Below, piece by piece: positions 59,833 through 61,619 of a stretch of DNA of 61,619 nt. This DNA is from a virus: IMG/VR virus record IMGVR_UViG_3300007541_006356, positions 1-61,619 of that record. The stretch is one strand, 5' to 3'. The position numbers were made by a program, and so were the translations under genes. The stretch's first letter is position 1; every line of letters begins with the position of its first letter. The notes beneath the pieces were generated by a model. That model did not search any database. It was given only the letters and a program-made list of their open reading frames with translations, and was not told the origin of the DNA.

Positions 59833-60963
59833 TTAAATTACATATAAACTACCAGGATTCATTGGTCTATAACCCAAAGCTTTATTTAAGTTTTCAGCTT
59901 CCAAAGCTTTTCTTTCTAACATTTTATCATTTCTAAGTCGTTCTAACCTTAATGTTAACTCCTCTATTAGTTTAGAGTACTCGTCTTTAGCTTCAGTCAA
60001 TAGAGAATCATACTCAAGTTGTAATTCAGCGTCTGGTGTTTTTAAATTACCACTAAACTTACCTCTCACTCTACCTAACATTTCTTTACACTTCGCGAAG
60101 AAATATCTCCTAACCCAAGATTGTGCGGGAGGATTTAATTGGTCAAAATTAATTTCATCCAACCTAACATCACTAGGTAGTAACACAATATCTTTGTTTT
60201 GAGCTAAACATTCATTTCTGTTTTCGGGTCCTACATCATAATACCAATAATAAACCCTATGTTGATTCGTTCTGATATTACCAAAATCAAATCTACCACC
60301 AGGTACGTTATACAAGTGTAGGTATTTAGGACCATTAACACCACCTGCACCAGCGGTTATCCTGTATGTCATGTCACCACCTATTATTCTGTTCTTTAGG
60401 TTTCTATCTTGCATTCTAAGTAAAATGTCAAAAGCGGGCATCATGTAGTAAGATCCTTGTATCCCCATTTGAGCAAATCCACCTGGACCTCCAACACCAA
60501 AACCACCAAAACCACCAAAAGCACCTAAAAATGGATCAATAAAAGATTCATTTAATTCCGCTCTAGTATACCAAAGAATTTCGTTTATTTCACGACCAGC
60601 TGGGATTTGATATATTTGTGTGTTAGCGGATAATGTTACATAGTCTTGTTTTAGTTGGTAAGGACCTCCCGCTTGGAGTCCCACGATTTTTGAATACGCG
60701 TAAGTAAATGACGTTTCGAATGATAAATCTCTTGTCATAAAAGCGTTTGTGAGTGATATAACATCTTGATCTTGACCGTACACTGAAGACCATTGATTTT
60801 CAATTAACCAATCTTGGATGTATTGTCCGTAATCCTGTACCGCAATCTCTAACGCGGTATCTAACATCTCGTCTTCCAATTCGACACTTCTTATTGGTGC
60901 ACCCAACAAGTGTTTTACCTGTGTAAATAATTTATCTCTTTTTTCTGGTTGAATAATAGACAT
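59833..60963 (-). CDS. Neck/head-completion protein (T4 gp13-like)
   Basis: 376 residues. N-terminal helical segment (LEDEMLDTALEIAVQDYGQY), a central beta-rich domain with a Gly/Phe-rich loop (GAFGGFGGFGVGG) near 145-160, and a C-terminal block WVRRYFFAKCKEMLGRVRGK followed by a long helix, the usual signature of T4-like neck protein gp13, which seals the portal after packaging. Under its own TATTTAT motif; followed by the S74 fibre gene 1 bp later. The gp14 partner is not in the window. Confidence 0.75.
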   Translation of the reverse strand: MSIIQPEKRDKLFTQVKHLLGAPIRSVELEDEMLDTALEIAVQDYGQYIQDWLIENQWSSVYGQDQDVISLTNAFMTRDLSFETSFTYAYSKIVGLQAGGPYQLKQDYVTLSANTQIYQIPAGREINEILWYTRAELNESFIDPFLGAFGGFGGFGVGGPGGFAQMGIQGSYYMMPAFDILLRMQDRNLKNRIIGGDMTYRITAGAGGVNGPKYLHLYNVPGGRFDFGNIRTNQHRVYYWYYDVGPENRNECLAQNKDIVLLPSDVRLDEINFDQLNPPAQSWVRRYFFAKCKEMLGRVRGKFSGNLKTPDAELQLEYDSLLTEAKDEYSKLIEELTLRLERLRNDKMLERKALEAENLNKALGYRPMNPGSLYVI

Positions 60964-60974
60964 AACTTTTTTAT

Positions 60975-60981
60975 ATAAATA
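60975..60981 (-). promoter_or_regulatory. TATTTAT late-type promoter of the neck-fibre unit
   Basis: Minus-strand TATTTAT, 11 bases upstream of the ATG at 60963, just behind a terminator. Confidence 0.62.
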
Positions 60982-60996
60982 CCTATTATATCAAAT

Positions 60997-61023
60997 AAAA
61001 AAGTGGTCAAATTTGACCACTTT
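60997..61023 (-). terminator. Hairpin terminator
   Basis: A perfect palindrome, AAAGTGGTCAAATTTGACCACTTT, with A/T runs on both sides lies 24 bp after the stop of the coiled-coil gene (61047). It separates that gene from the neck unit. Confidence 0.8.
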
Positions 61024-61046
61024 AATTTTTATGTTTAAAAATTTTG

Positions 61047-61439
61047 TTATTTGATAAAATTAACCACGGTTAAATCATCGTCATCTTCTTTTATTTTTCT
61101 TCTAACTATTCTTCTAATGTCAGATTCTTTTAATCCCAAACCTTTAAATGTACCGTACCCTTCAGATTTTTCATTTTTTCTTATGACTTCATCTTCCTCT
61201 TCGGTTTCAACTTCAGACAACTCCTCATCTTCCATTTCTTCAATTTGGTCAGACAACTCCCTCATCGTCGTTTTATATTTTTTAAGGTCACTGTTCTTTT
61301 TACCTAATTCTTTTAATTCTTTTCTAACTTTTTTTAGTTTTTCGTAAGCGTCCTTAAGTTCTTTTTTAGGATCTTCACCTTCTGAAATAATTTTATTTAC
61401 GATAGATTTTAATTTTTTCTCAAGTAATATGTTTTTCAT
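61047..61439 (-). CDS. Coiled-coil, acidic probable head core protein
   Basis: 130 residues. N-terminal amphipathic helix (MKNILLEKKLKSIVNKIISE-G) ending in an ISE|G prohead-protease-like site; then a long coiled coil (KELKDAYEKLKKVRKELKEL), an acidic stretch, and a C-terminal LKESDIRRIVRRKIKED helix that repeats the N-terminal motif of the protein at 24.4 kb. Single-gene unit between its own TATTTAT motif and a terminator. A packaged internal or core protein is likely; no family recognised. Confidence 0.68.
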   Translation of the reverse strand: MKNILLEKKLKSIVNKIISEGEDPKKELKDAYEKLKKVRKELKELGKKNSDLKKYKTTMRELSDQIEEMEDEELSEVETEEEDEVIRKNEKSEGYGTFKGLGLKESDIRRIVRRKIKEDDDDLTVVNFIK

Positions 61440-61455
61440 GGTTAAAACTTTTTAT

Positions 61456-61462
61456 ATAAATA
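61456..61462 (-). promoter_or_regulatory. TATTTAT late-type promoter
   Basis: Minus-strand TATTTAT, 16 bases upstream of the ATG at 61439. Confidence 0.6.
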
Positions 61463-61473
61463 TCACATAAAAC

Positions 61474-61503
61474 AAAAAACCCCTCTATAGGGGAGGGGTT
61501 TTT
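61474..61503 (-). terminator. Rho-independent terminator
   Basis: AAAAACCCCTC, a short loop and GAGGGGTTTTT form a strong, nearly symmetric hairpin that follows the truncated leftward gene ending at 61522. Confidence 0.88.
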
Positions 61504-61521
61504 AAATATCATTTAAAATTA

Positions 61522-61619
61522 TTAATCTGTATGTTCATTCAAAAATGAAATAAAGTTAGAAATACAATCAGATGCATAATCTTCCAAATCAAAAAAATCC
61601 TCATCAGACATTTCATCGT
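61522..61619 (-). CDS. C-terminal end of an acidic protein, cut by the window edge
   Basis: On the minus strand a frame is open from the window end to TAA at 61522-61524; the visible part begins DEMSDEDFFDLEDYASDC and ends FLNEHTD. It is acidic and helical. A strong terminator 18 bp downstream supports a real gene end. Too little is visible to say more; an internal Met (residue 3 of the visible part) could also be its start. Confidence 0.5.
   Translation of the reverse strand, partial: DEMSDEDFFDLEDYASDCISNFISFLNEHTD

Noticed and set aside
1-61619. tRNA genes
   Set aside because: No cloverleaf with a convincing T-arm (GTTCGAnTC-like) was noticed on either strand; a tRNAscan-SE run would be decisive.

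Overview
The window is a 61.6 kb internal piece of the genome of a tailed dsDNA phage with a contractile-tail (myovirus), distantly T4-like plan. It is strongly AT-rich. T4-type hallmarks are all present: large terminase, portal, prohead protease, scaffold and major capsid protein in the T4 order (12.5-22.0 kb), a neck protein, a baseplate hub-like protein, a gp55-like late sigma factor, PhoH and a family B DNA polymerase. No tRNA, rRNA, integrase or plasmid gene was seen. Start codons follow A-rich leaders with no Shine-Dalgarno sequence. That, together with a Bacteroidota-like DnaK, suggests a Bacteroidota (flavobacterial-type) host; this host call is an inference.

Layout. 0-5 kb: a 5'-truncated acidic protein, then a leftward set of dCTP deaminase, an M20-like metallopeptidase and a ClpC-like AAA+ unfoldase. 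5-12.5 kb: a full DnaK divergent from clpC across a 206 bp control region, then KTSC, nucleotidyltransferase-like and several probable virion or core proteins. 12.5-22 kb: the head module. 22.1-23.8 kb: a free-standing HTH-HNH-(Mom-like GNAT) protein and a small two-helix membrane protein. 23.9-30.3 kb: leftward tail/baseplate genes. 30.4-49.8 kb: a dense leftward run with the late sigma factor at its far end, carrying a large sugar-nucleotide and glycosyltransferase island, PhoH, dUTPase and a 3'-5' exonuclease. 49.8-52.5 kb: leftward small structural or core genes. 52.5-56 kb: rightward fibre-like genes. 56.1-58.9 kb: DNA polymerase. 58.9-61.6 kb: leftward S74 fibre protein, neck protein, a coiled-coil protein and a truncated gene.

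Two promoter classes separate the genes by function. A 7-bp motif, TATTTAT, lies just upstream of at least 17 virion or assembly genes or operons on both strands, and is absent from the starts of the metabolic genes. It is the likely target of the gp55-like sigma factor encoded here. A TTGAC-type -35 box, 17 bp and a TAnnnT -10 box precede dnaK, clpC, the exonuclease, a glycosyltransferase and DNA polymerase. In both classes the predicted start point often falls on or within a few bases of the ATG, so leaderless or nearly leaderless mRNAs are likely.

The most notable content is: (i) a full Gmd-ColD-ColC-type set predicted to make GDP-L-colitose, followed by GT11 and GT10 family transferases, which use GDP-fucose-type donors, and a carbamoyltransferase; (ii) a divergent clpC/dnaK chaperone pair sharing two identical dyad sites, next to a peptidase; (iii) short N-terminal peptides ending in a prohead-protease-like cleavage site on about eight otherwise unrelated proteins, which look like capsid-targeting sequences; (iv) an HNH/Mom-like fusion next to the capsid gene; (v) a 66 bp tandem repeat that continues in frame beyond a TGA stop.
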